A stretch of DNA of 6,982 nucleotides, from positions 1-6,982 of the forward strand of contig JAKCCC010000100.1 of assembly GCA_021838985.1 (NCBI GenBank), read 5' to 3'. The notes below the pieces were generated by a model. That model saw only the letters and a program-made list of their open reading frames with translations. It had not been told where the DNA came from and searched no databases. Both the position numbers and the translations under genes were made by a program. Source of the stretch: Planctomycetota bacterium (lineage in GTDB: Bacteria; Planctomycetota; Phycisphaerae; WQYP01). Shown in pieces: positions 1 through 6,829 of the stretch (its first letter is position 1; each line of letters starts with the position of its first letter).

Positions 1-1
1 A

Positions 2-1540
2 GAGCAGATATACAACTGGACCTACTCGGACGAGCAGCGAGCGAAGCAGAGGTGGAGCGGCAATGACAATCCCTACGCCTGTCTGCCGCGCATGGTCCTG
101 ATGACGTATCAACTGCCGGACGCCATTCGGGAGATCGCCATGCAGGGCGAGTTCGACGAGTTCGACTTGAACGTGTTTTTCTCGGCGGAGGGAATCAATA
201 ACGATGCTCATTTCAAGTACGAGGATGAGGTTCAGAAATGGCTGGATCTGATCCGGGGGGCGTTCCAGGCGACGACCGTTGACAATCTTAAACTGGGCGC
301 GAGGAAGCCGCCCATGCCGTTTTCAGACGTGCGGCTTCTGAACATTCTTTCGCACACTTTCTGGTTCCTGCCAAGCGTGGCCTCCTGCCAGGCCATGCGG
401 AACCTGCTGGTGCAAAAGCAGAACCGTTTTTACCACGACTATGGGATCATCGTTGCGGCGGGCACGAGTGCCGGCATCGGCGTGGAGGCGCTGCCGCCGG
501 TGCTCGAAGCGATGGGTGATCCGCTGAACACGAAGACCATCACCCTGTCCTGCGGCAAGCTGACCACCGGGGTTACCGTGCGGCCGTGGACCGGCATTTT
601 CATGCTCCGCAATTCATCCACGCCGGAAACTTATTTCCAGGCGGCCTTCCGCGTCCAGTCGCCGTGGACCGTGCGCAATCCGGATGGCGATTCGCCGAAC
701 GACGAACTCATCATCAAGAAAGAATGTTACGTGTTCGACTTCGCGCCGGAGCGGGCGCTGCGTCAGATCGCCGATTACAGCTGCCGGCTGAACGTGGACG
801 AGGGCAACCCTGAGAAGAAAGTCGAAGAGTTCATCAGCTTTCTGCCGGTTCTGGCCTATGACGGCAGTTCGATGAAGCGGATGGATGCGGCTGGCATTCT
901 GGACATCGCCATGAGCGGGACCTCGGCAACGCTGTTAGCCCGGCGATGGGAGAGCGCGTTGCTCGTGAACGTCGATAACGCGACACTGCAGCGACTGATG
1001 GCCAATGAGGCGGCGATGGCGGCGTTGATGAGCATTGAAGGGTTCCGCAACCTGAACCGGGACCTCGAGACCATCATCAACAAGTCCGAGGCCGTGAAGA
1101 AGGCCCGCAGGGAGAAGAACGACGGGGAAATGGCTCCGCGTGAGCGGAAAGAACTCACGGAGGAGGAGAAAGAATACAAGAGTAAACGGAAACAGATTCA
1201 GGAGAAGCTCGTCAAGTTTGCGACCCGCGTGCCGGTCTTCATGTACCTGACGGACTACCGGGAACGCAGTCTGCGCGATGTCATCACGCAGCTCGAGCCG
1301 GGGCTGTTCAAGAAAGTCACCGGCCTGTCTGTGAAAGACTTCGAGGTTCTGGTAAGCTTAGGGCTGTTCAACAGTGCGTTGATGAACGACGCGGTCTACA
1401 AGTTCAAGCGGTATGAGGACGCCAGCCTGGTGTATGTGGGCATCAACAGGCACGCGGGGGAGGATGTCGGGCTTTACGACACCGTGCTGCGTGCGGGTGA
1501 GTATCAGCGCGTTTTCGAGAATCTGGCGAAAGCGAGGTGA
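2..1540 (+). CDS. C-terminal part of a large SF2 (DEAD/DEAH, restriction-type) helicase, 5'-truncated by window edge
   Basis: The frame is open from base 2 to the TGA at 1538-1540 (512 codons). The first ATG at 92 is not a convincing start because coding-like sequence (EQIYNWTYSDEQRAKQRW) precedes it, so the gene begins outside the window. The visible part holds the second RecA-like domain. Fragment residues 182-193 (LSCGKLTTGVTV) fit helicase motif V, and residues 211-222 (YFQAAFRVQSPW) fit motif VI, with Q213, R217 and Q219 in the usual Q...R positions. Walker A and the DEAD/DEAH box must lie upstream. A charged, probably coiled-coil segment (roughly residues 370-405) precedes a C-terminal helical domain containing VPVFMYLTDYRE and FKKVTGLSVKDFEVLVSLG. 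From memory, this combination occurs in large DEAD/DEAH helicases annotated as restriction or type III res-like proteins. The expected role is ATP-driven DNA translocation in restriction or phage defence. The nuclease or methylase part, if any, is not visible. The codon use appears less GC-rich than in the next gene. Confidence 0.8.
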   Translation, partial: EQIYNWTYSDEQRAKQRWSGNDNPYACLPRMVLMTYQLPDAIREIAMQGEFDEFDLNVFFSAEGINNDAHFKYEDEVQKWLDLIRGAFQATTVDNLKLGARKPPMPFSDVRLLNILSHTFWFLPSVASCQAMRNLLVQKQNRFYHDYGIIVAAGTSAGIGVEALPPVLEAMGDPLNTKTITLSCGKLTTGVTVRPWTGIFMLRNSSTPETYFQAAFRVQSPWTVRNPDGDSPNDELIIKKECYVFDFAPERALRQIADYSCRLNVDEGNPEKKVEEFISFLPVLAYDGSSMKRMDAAGILDIAMSGTSATLLARRWESALLVNVDNATLQRLMANEAAMAALMSIEGFRNLNRDLETIINKSEAVKKARREKNDGEMAPRERKELTEEEKEYKSKRKQIQEKLVKFATRVPVFMYLTDYRERSLRDVITQLEPGLFKKVTGLSVKDFEVLVSLGLFNSALMNDAVYKFKRYEDASLVYVGINRHAGEDVGLYDTVLRAGEYQRVFENLAKAR

Positions 1541-1580
1541 GCGCGTGACTGACAGGCCGAGGCGGAAGGGTGGGTAGCGC

Positions 1581-4106
1581 ATGGCAGCACCGAGCGCTTT
1601 GCGAGGTTGGCGTTGCCGACTGGGCCTTTGGGCGTGGCTGCTCATGGCCGCGACAGTGGTATTCTCGGCGGCCTTGACGGCGGTGCTGGCGGAGGCGGTC
1701 CTGGAACGGCTCGTTGCGGCCGGCGGTCTTTGGGGTGTGGCGCCGTTCGCTGTTGCGACTGTCGTTGTGGTTGCCGGCGCATTCGGTTTGTTGGGAAACG
1801 GTTTTGGGTTGGGTGCGATCCTCGGCAGTCGGTTCCGTATCCCGCCGACCTGGGTATCGGCTGCCCTTGCCGTGTTGGTGTTCTGGGCGGGGCTATGGCT
1901 GATCGGGCCGGCGCCGCCGCGGGTCCATTCCGCTTTTGCACCGGGTTTTCAGCGCGTCTGTGCTGTTTTTACGCACGGTTGGGTGTGGTTGTGGGGCGCG
2001 GTGATCTCGTGCGGCATCGCGTCGGGGCTGTGGCAAGCCCTGCTGCCCAGGCTGCTGGCCTGTTACGGCAGGCGCCTGCGCACGGCGGGTTGGCTGGGCG
2101 GAGAGCTTACGCCGTTGCCAGTGGACGATACATCCTTGCGCGCCGGCGCGATACGCCGGGAAAAGCGCGGGATTCAAGAGGCAACGCTGGCGCTTGTCGG
2201 CGCCGCAAGCGGTCCCGGATCTGCGGCCGGCGGGGCCACGCCATTGGGAGCGACGGCCCCATCGGATTCGGATGGGCAGCGCGGCGACACGCCCAGGGGC
2301 GCAGGCGACGGCGCGACGCCGCCGGCATTGAGGGCAAGCGACGCTGAAATTGTTCCTTGGCTTGGAGGAAACGATGAGCCGGTACAGCCTGGCGAGCGCG
2401 ACCTATTCGGGTTCGAGCCGCCGCCACGACGGGTTCTGGCGAGCCTTCACCCCACGCATCAAGACGGCAGCGCCAGGACGCTGGCTTTAATCGGCCAGCG
2501 CGGTGGGGGCAAATCATCGCTGTTGAGGCTGGCGGACGGGCTGCCGGAAGCCAAGGGCGAAGTCGAGCTGCGGTTCGTATACCTGTCGCTGTGGGAATAC
2601 GAGACGGCCCAGGCGGCAGTCCGGGGCGCAATCGAGTGTGCCGTGCGTCTGGTTCGCGACCGAATAGATACCTTTCCATTCAGCGGCGCCGCCGGCGCCT
2701 TCGCCCGCGCGATGGTCGGTGACGGGCGCTACCGATGGCTCACCGAGGCTCTCGGGCTCGGGCTGCGCCCGCCGAGCGAGGAGCTTTTCGGCGCGTTGTC
2801 GGCAGCACTCTTGTTCAATAAGCTGCGTGTGATTATCTGCATTGAAGATGACGATCGGCTGGAGGATGCGGCACAAAAGAATCAGTTCGTGAGTCTGGTC
2901 ACCGGCAGCCTTGACTTTATTCGCCGGTTCCCCGCCTTCGGCTACGTTATCTGCATCACCAGCGGTGACTGGGGTGCGCTGCAGCAAAGGGCACTGGAGC
3001 AAGTGGAACCGCGCGAAAAACGGCAGGCGCGAAAGGCCGAAATTGAGCTACTGTTGAAACAGGAGCGGGGCCGCAACGCCGGCCCGCCCGAGGAACGCGG
3101 CGTCCCCGCCGCCGGACCGCAGGGTGCCGGAAGCGAAGTGGGGAGGCATATCCACGGGGATATTGAGGTTCAGCGGCGCGCCGCGGCAATGGCGGCAAGG
3201 GAGCAACTCGCCGGTTTCGATACGGCCCGCCTGTGCCGCGAGGAACTTGTTATACCGCCGTTGGCCGCTGAGCAGTGGTGGCCTTTGCTGGATCGCGTTC
3301 GCCGGCGGATGTTCCAATGGACGGGCCAGGATCCCGAGAAGGACTGTTTTGGCCTGACTGCCCACCTCGCCGATGCTCAGGGAAAGGGCGGGCAGGCTTG
3401 TGCCGATGGGCGGAAGAATGCCGGGGCGCCTCGCGCCGACGGGCGCCAACTCATATGGGACAGGTTCGCGGGGAAGCTCGCGTCCGCCCCCTTCACGCTC
3501 GACCGCCCTATGCCGGAGCATGACCTTGCCAACGTGGAGGAGTCCGGCTTTTCTTTTACACCGCGCTCGCTACGTCGGGGACTTGGCGACGCGTGGCGCA
3601 AATGGTTGGCCATGCAGGCAGCGCCGGATAAATATATCCGCATCATTGATCCGGACAGCGTATTGGTGGCGTGCCTTGTACGCGCCTGCCGACCCGACGT
3701 GTGGAATATCCTTATCCGGGACGACCGGTTATTGCTGGGTGGCGATTGGCCGGTTACGGACTACCTCGTCCAGCCGGCGCTTAATCGGCGGTACGCGGAG
3801 AATGGTCATATGGTCGTGGCCAGCCCGTTTGACAAGGATCAACCGGGTTTTGTCGAGGATTACCCACATCTTGGCCTGAGCCGGGAAATCAGGGACGTCA
3901 TGCGAAAGACGTGCAATGTGCGCGACCTGTCGGCGGCTTCGGTGAACCAGCTGCAGGATCCGTCGCAACGGACAGAAGGGGCCGGGGGGACCGTGCCGAC
4001 GAACCAGTTTCCCAGGGTCGATATAGTTCGGCCGGGTGGGCTTATTGGCGAGCTCCCCGGGGAGGCCGACCCCGGCTCGAATTGGCGGATCTTCCTGAAT
4101 GCCTGA
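1581..4106 (+). CDS. Membrane-anchored P-loop NTPase, KAP/YobI-like
   Basis: This 841-residue protein has four hydrophobic segments near residues 16-37, 52-72, 91-109 and 133-155, so the N-terminus is probably a four-helix membrane domain with the rest in the cytoplasm. Residues about 200-265 are a Gly/Ala/Pro/Thr-rich linker. The NTPase domain has Walker A GQRGGGKS (305-312), Walker B VIICIEDDDR (417-426, acidic residues 422-425), a strand with a polar end VICITSGDW (456-464) and TPRSLRR (660-666). The last resembles the C-terminal N/T-P-R..KR motif of KAP NTPases. Residues 475-525 are a charged, low-complexity insertion. KAP-type proteins include PifA of the F plasmid (phage T7 exclusion) and many uncharacterised defence-island members. 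Function here is inferred: a membrane-located sensor or effector working with the upstream helicase. The ATG at 1581 is the earliest possible start because an in-frame TAG lies at 1575-1577; AAGG at 1566-1569 is a distant ribosome site. It lies 40 bases after the helicase stop, probably in one operon. Confidence 0.8.
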   Translation: MAAPSALRGWRCRLGLWAWLLMAATVVFSAALTAVLAEAVLERLVAAGGLWGVAPFAVATVVVVAGAFGLLGNGFGLGAILGSRFRIPPTWVSAALAVLVFWAGLWLIGPAPPRVHSAFAPGFQRVCAVFTHGWVWLWGAVISCGIASGLWQALLPRLLACYGRRLRTAGWLGGELTPLPVDDTSLRAGAIRREKRGIQEATLALVGAASGPGSAAGGATPLGATAPSDSDGQRGDTPRGAGDGATPPALRASDAEIVPWLGGNDEPVQPGERDLFGFEPPPRRVLASLHPTHQDGSARTLALIGQRGGGKSSLLRLADGLPEAKGEVELRFVYLSLWEYETAQAAVRGAIECAVRLVRDRIDTFPFSGAAGAFARAMVGDGRYRWLTEALGLGLRPPSEELFGALSAALLFNKLRVIICIEDDDRLEDAAQKNQFVSLVTGSLDFIRRFPAFGYVICITSGDWGALQQRALEQVEPREKRQARKAEIELLLKQERGRNAGPPEERGVPAAGPQGAGSEVGRHIHGDIEVQRRAAAMAAREQLAGFDTARLCREELVIPPLAAEQWWPLLDRVRRRMFQWTGQDPEKDCFGLTAHLADAQGKGGQACADGRKNAGAPRADGRQLIWDRFAGKLASAPFTLDRPMPEHDLANVEESGFSFTPRSLRRGLGDAWRKWLAMQAAPDKYIRIIDPDSVLVACLVRACRPDVWNILIRDDRLLLGGDWPVTDYLVQPALNRRYAENGHMVVASPFDKDQPGFVEDYPHLGLSREIRDVMRKTCNVRDLSAASVNQLQDPSQRTEGAGGTVPTNQFPRVDIVRPGGLIGELPGEADPGSNWRIFLNA

Positions 4107-4252
4107 AAGGTTCGGGGCGGTTGCGGTTTCCGCAGCGCCGATAGGAAAGCTGGGGGCAGTCAGCTGATTTCCTTGTTCTTCTCTTCGCGGGTCGGCCATT
4201 TATAGGCGAGTTGGCCGATGGGGGGTCGGCTCTACGGGGCGGCGGGGGGGCA

Positions 4253-4273
4253 CCCGGCGTACGGGCCGCCGGG
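4253..4273. repeat. Perfect 7-bp hairpin CCCGGCG / CGCCGGG
   Basis: The arms at 4253-4259 and 4267-4273 are exact reverse complements around a 7-base loop. This is the first of a series of GC-rich hairpins in the interval. No T-run follows, so it is not an intrinsic terminator. Confidence 0.6.
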
Positions 4274-4370
4274 CTAACCGGGATAGTTCATACAACCGCT
4301 GTGTCGCAATCGGCGTGCTTCATGGCGCGGGGAAACTGGGGATGGCCGGCCGGAGCGGAAAAGGATCGCC

Positions 4371-4419
4371 AGCGTGGCCGTGGCCCAGCATCTCGCCTAC
4401 GTGATGGTGTGGCCACGTT
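4371..4419. repeat. Long imperfect hairpin
   Basis: Outer arms AGCGTGGCC (4371-4379) and GGCCACGTT (4411-4419) pair over nine positions with one G-T wobble. Inside them CATC and GATG pair again around a roughly 10-base loop, with CA/TG pairs separated by a G-G mismatch. The nested pairing makes an extended stem-loop, in keeping with a folded transcript or an imperfect palindrome at a mobile-element end. Confidence 0.45.
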
Positions 4420-4452
4420 ACGCAGCGGCAAGGCGTGGCGGGAACCCACCCG

Positions 4453-4502
4453 CCGGCTGCGGCTTAGCGCTGCCGGACGCGTGCGGCGCTAAGCCGCGCC
4501 GG
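4453..4502. repeat. Strong 17-bp inverted repeat with one bulge
   Basis: GCGGCTTAGCGC (4459-4470) and GCGCTAAGCCGC (4486-4497) are perfect 12-base reverse complements around a 15-base loop. After a single bulged T at 4458, CCGGC (4453-4457) and GCCGG (4498-4502) extend the stem by five pairs. An alternative 6-bp hairpin, GGCGGG (4437-4442) with CCCGCC (4449-4454), competes with the outer part of this stem. There is no T-run after it on either strand. Confidence 0.75.
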
Positions 4503-4624
4503 AACGGAGATACTGCGAAAGGTTGTGGACGCAGTAGAAAAGCGGCGTAACCTAAACTCGACTTTTGCCATTGGTTAGGGGCGTAAACGGTCGAATCCTT
4601 CGGAAATCGCGGTGGCAATGCGAG

Positions 4625-4662
4625 TTTTTGCACACCCCGTCTCCTACACGGGTGTGCAAAAA
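4625..4662. repeat. Perfect 13-bp inverted repeat TTTTTGCACACCC / GGGTGTGCAAAAA
   Basis: Arms at 4625-4637 and 4650-4662 are exact reverse complements. GT (4639-4640) and AC (4648-4649) can add two inner pairs with C4638 bulged, leaving a 7-base loop. It sits about 90 bases past the stop codon of the leftward transglutaminase-like gene. On both strands the order is T-run, stem, A-run, the reverse of an intrinsic terminator (A-run, stem, T-run). It is therefore more likely a protein-binding palindrome, a mobile-element end or a transcript-stabilising stem than a canonical terminator. Confidence 0.75.
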
Positions 4663-4754
4663 ATCCACGCCATCTTAAAAGGCCAGTGAAACCACGCTTT
4701 CCGGTTCATCCGAAATCGGCAACAGTCGAGCTAAACTCCCGGGACAAAAGGCGG

Positions 4755-6662
4755 CTAACGTTGCGAAGCGTCGGCGCGCGGAGCGGTGGTATAGGCGGCG
4801 GCTCGCAATTGGGCCTGCACCTGGTCCGCCTGCCGCAGCCGGCCGGCGGCCCGCAACTGTTTCCGCAACAGGGAACCCACACGGTACCAGTTGCTCTCCC
4901 GCAGGAACGGATTCGCCAGACGCGGCGGAGGGCGGATTTTCGCCCAGGTCTGTTCATACAAGGGTAGGATGTGCGCAGCCTGGTGTTGCACCCGCAATAG
5001 CGCTGCCGCCTGGCGTAAAGCGCTGATCACAATCGGGCCGGCGTTGGCGTAGTGGTTGATAACATCCAGATAGCACCGACCGGCCCGATTATCATGGCCG
5101 GCCTGGCGCCACATCGCCGCCTGATCCATGCGCACCTGCGCCGCCAGCTCCAAGCGCCGCGCGGCGAGGCGGGTGAAGAGGCGGTTCCAAATCCGGTTTT
5201 GCTGGACCGGGTCTGGGATGGATTGCACCATGGGAGTCAGCACGGCCAGGGCAAAGTCGGCGGCGCGTCCACCGCATAGACGCAGCAGCCGTCGCGACCA
5301 AATTTCTTTTTCGGCCAGCGTCAACCGGCCCTGCCGAGCCAGAAAACCGACCGTTAACCAAGCCAAAGTCCGCCCGGGGCAAATCTTGACCGCACGCCGC
5401 AGCCAGCCGAGTTCCTCCATCACGGTATTGGGCCGGGCGCGGTCGCGGCAGGCGAAAACCCCGGCTGGCGGAGGGGGCGGGGCAAACGACGCTCCAGTGA
5501 TTTTCAAGGCGATCAAGCGCAGGGCCGCGTCGGTCAGAACAGCGCTGGTCCAGCGCTGGTGCCGGGTCGTGCCGATAAAGCGGGCGGAAAGCGAGACCAT
5601 GGATTCGGGCTCAATCCGTCGTGTCCGGGGGCTTTCCGTTAACCCCGCCACACCCTGGTATTGCGGATAGCGGGCCGTAAAGTTCCACCGTCCCTGGCGG
5701 CCCGCGATCTGCAGGAAGCCCACCCAGGCATGGCCGGCTACACTGGAACGGCCAAGCACATAAGCAGTCGGTACGCCGATCGCCTTACCCACTTCAGCGG
5801 CGAAAAAGGCCTGATCCGCGCATACGCCGCCATGGTGGAAAATATACCGCAGCGTATATCGCCCAGCCGGGACTTTCGTAGGACCGTGCCGCACCTCGGC
5901 ATAGTCGTAGGGGATCCGGAAAAATAACTGGCCCACCCACCGATCCCCATGAAAATGGGCCAGCGCCCAGCGCAGATCCCTGGTGCTGACCAGTGGGTCT
6001 ACCACACGGACCAGCAGCCGGGCGGGAAGCCGACGAAGCCCATAAAGCAATTTCCGGCGGTGTCGGACCAAATATTGAAATAGCGCAACGGGATCAGGCG
6101 AATGGACGACGTTGGCATTGATGTGCCGGGTCAGAGGCTGATACAACACCGTGCAGATCGCCGCGGTAAGGTTCGGATATTGCAGGACCGACGCGCCGAG
6201 GCGGCGGTGCAAACGGTCCAGCAGAGCATAAATACGGGCGGGAGGGGACCCCGGTGAAATCAGAAAAACCAGCGTGGACTCCAGTTCCCGATGGTGCTGC
6301 AAAAATGTCAGCAGCGCGAGCCGTCGCTGCCGGCCCGGTACGCGGGTCAGTTGCCGGATCAAACGGCGGGCCAAATCCACACGCCGCAAAATGCGCGTAT
6401 CATGCCGCAAGCTGTATCCGATAGCCAGATCAAAAAGTGCCGCCAGCTGATGCCGGGCCCGGCGAAAATTCCCACTTCGCGTCAAACCGGCCAGCACCGT
6501 GGCCAGGCGCCCGTCGACGTAGGCGTTAAAAGTCTGGCGGTTCGCGGGTTTGGCCACCAGGCGGCAACTCGGCGTGGGGCCACCGACTGGCGCGGCGGGA
6601 CGCAGCACCCCGATCGCCGTCAGAATCGCCAGCGGGAAAATGATGTTGCCTGCCGTCCGCAT
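4755..6662 (-). CDS. Secreted transglutaminase-like (Cys-His) protein with helical C-terminal repeats
   Basis: The 635-residue product has a hydrophobic N-terminus (residues 7-20 after Arg2, then a Pro/Ala/Gly stretch) that looks like a signal peptide, so export is likely. The core at about residues 245-335 matches the transglutaminase-like fold. GGVCADQAFFAAEVGKAIGVP places the likely nucleophile at Cys281, and VAGHAWVGF places the His at 311. The usual third residue, Asp, would be expected near RWNFTARY, where Asn327 is seen instead. Residues 50-240 are basic and helical. Residues 430-620 are helical and may form TPR-like repeats. From memory, similar large proteins are frequent in Planctomycetota; substrates are unknown and protease or amidase activity is possible. 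The ATG at 6662 is the first possible start, as the frame upstream meets a TAG with no alternative start codon between. A ribosome site is weak (GGG about 13 bases upstream). The gene stands alone and converges on the NTPase gene. Confidence 0.75.
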   Translation of the reverse strand: MRTAGNIIFPLAILTAIGVLRPAAPVGGPTPSCRLVAKPANRQTFNAYVDGRLATVLAGLTRSGNFRRARHQLAALFDLAIGYSLRHDTRILRRVDLARRLIRQLTRVPGRQRRLALLTFLQHHRELESTLVFLISPGSPPARIYALLDRLHRRLGASVLQYPNLTAAICTVLYQPLTRHINANVVHSPDPVALFQYLVRHRRKLLYGLRRLPARLLVRVVDPLVSTRDLRWALAHFHGDRWVGQLFFRIPYDYAEVRHGPTKVPAGRYTLRYIFHHGGVCADQAFFAAEVGKAIGVPTAYVLGRSSVAGHAWVGFLQIAGRQGRWNFTARYPQYQGVAGLTESPRTRRIEPESMVSLSARFIGTTRHQRWTSAVLTDAALRLIALKITGASFAPPPPPAGVFACRDRARPNTVMEELGWLRRAVKICPGRTLAWLTVGFLARQGRLTLAEKEIWSRRLLRLCGGRAADFALAVLTPMVQSIPDPVQQNRIWNRLFTRLAARRLELAAQVRMDQAAMWRQAGHDNRAGRCYLDVINHYANAGPIVISALRQAAALLRVQHQAAHILPLYEQTWAKIRPPPRLANPFLRESNWYRVGSLLRKQLRAAGRLRQADQVQAQLRAAAYTTAPRADASQR

Positions 6663-6731
6663 CGTTGAGCTACCCGGATTGCGCTGCTACGATAAGTTTA
6701 GCACGACATTTCCGAGAGCGCCGGGAAGGCT

Positions 6732-6737
6732 TATAAT
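6732..6737 (+). promoter_or_regulatory. Candidate sigma-70 -10 box (TATAAT) for the rightward gene
   Basis: A perfect TATAAT lies in the divergent interval about 93 bases before the ATG at 6830. Seventeen bases upstream, 6709-6714 reads TTTCCG, which shares only the leading TT with TTGACA, so the -35 element is weak. Transcription would begin near 6744 and leave a leader of about 85 bases. No convincing promoter was found for the leftward gene in the same interval. Confidence 0.4.
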
Positions 6738-6829
6738 CAAAGTATTGCGGCGTTGGGCGTGGTTTGTGTCCATTGGAAAAGCAAGGCGCGCTCAACCCTG
6801 GTCGAACGTGTAAACGAAGCGGAGCCGGA

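Larger units (their letters stand above)
4287..4550 (+). pseudogene. Possible remnant of an IS110-type transposase C-terminus
   Basis: The frame runs for 87 codons between TAG (4284-4286) and TAA (4548-4550) and has no usable start codon, so it is not an intact gene. At 4356-4412 it reads RKRIASVAVAQHLAYVMVW. From memory, this recalls the helix near the C-terminus of IS110/IS1111 family transposases (pattern K.A.VAVARKL..... W). The GN..LR-type motif normally found upstream of it is not visible. The same bases also form a long imperfect hairpin (4371-4419), so the protein resemblance may be accidental. The region after residue 50 has no protein-like character. Confidence 0.2.
4107..4754. other. 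Gene-free convergent intergenic region rich in inverted repeats
   Basis: This 648-base stretch lies between the 3' ends of two converging genes. The small frames inside it lack recognisable protein character, except for one weak transposase-like frame listed separately. It contains at least four strong inverted repeats, also listed separately, plus a 7-base pair TCGGCCA/TGGCCGA at 4192-4198 and 4212-4218. No tRNA, tmRNA, RNase P, SRP RNA or group II domain V signature was seen on either strand by eye. No stem with a following T-run, the normal intrinsic terminator, was found for either flanking gene. It may be a scarred junction between an accessory segment and the core chromosome, or it may hold an unrecognised structured RNA. 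Confidence 0.6.

Noticed and set aside
92..94. ATG as the true start of the helicase gene
   Set aside because: The same frame is open back to base 2 with plausible protein sequence and there is no ribosome site before 92; the gene is truncated by the window.
2107..2679. 190-codon frame on the - strand inside the NTPase gene
   Set aside because: Arg/Pro/Ala-rich shadow of the + strand gene, whose P-loop motifs fix the true frame.
4211..4492. 93-codon frame with ATG start and the 71-codon frame on the opposite strand at 4418-4633
   Set aside because: Arg/Gly-rich composition typical of chance frames in GC-rich DNA, no ribosome site or recognisable motif, and they overlap the inverted repeats.
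4588..4600. tRNA T-arm-like sequence GGTCGAATCC
   Set aside because: It lacks the TTC of a proper T-loop, and no acceptor, D or anticodon arms can be placed around it.
4625..4662. Bidirectional intrinsic terminator
   Set aside because: The T-run lies before the stem and the A-run after it on both strands, the reverse of the required order.
5128..5670. 180-codon frame on the + strand inside the transglutaminase-like gene
   Set aside because: It lies antisense to a strongly supported gene and its composition is that of a shadow frame.
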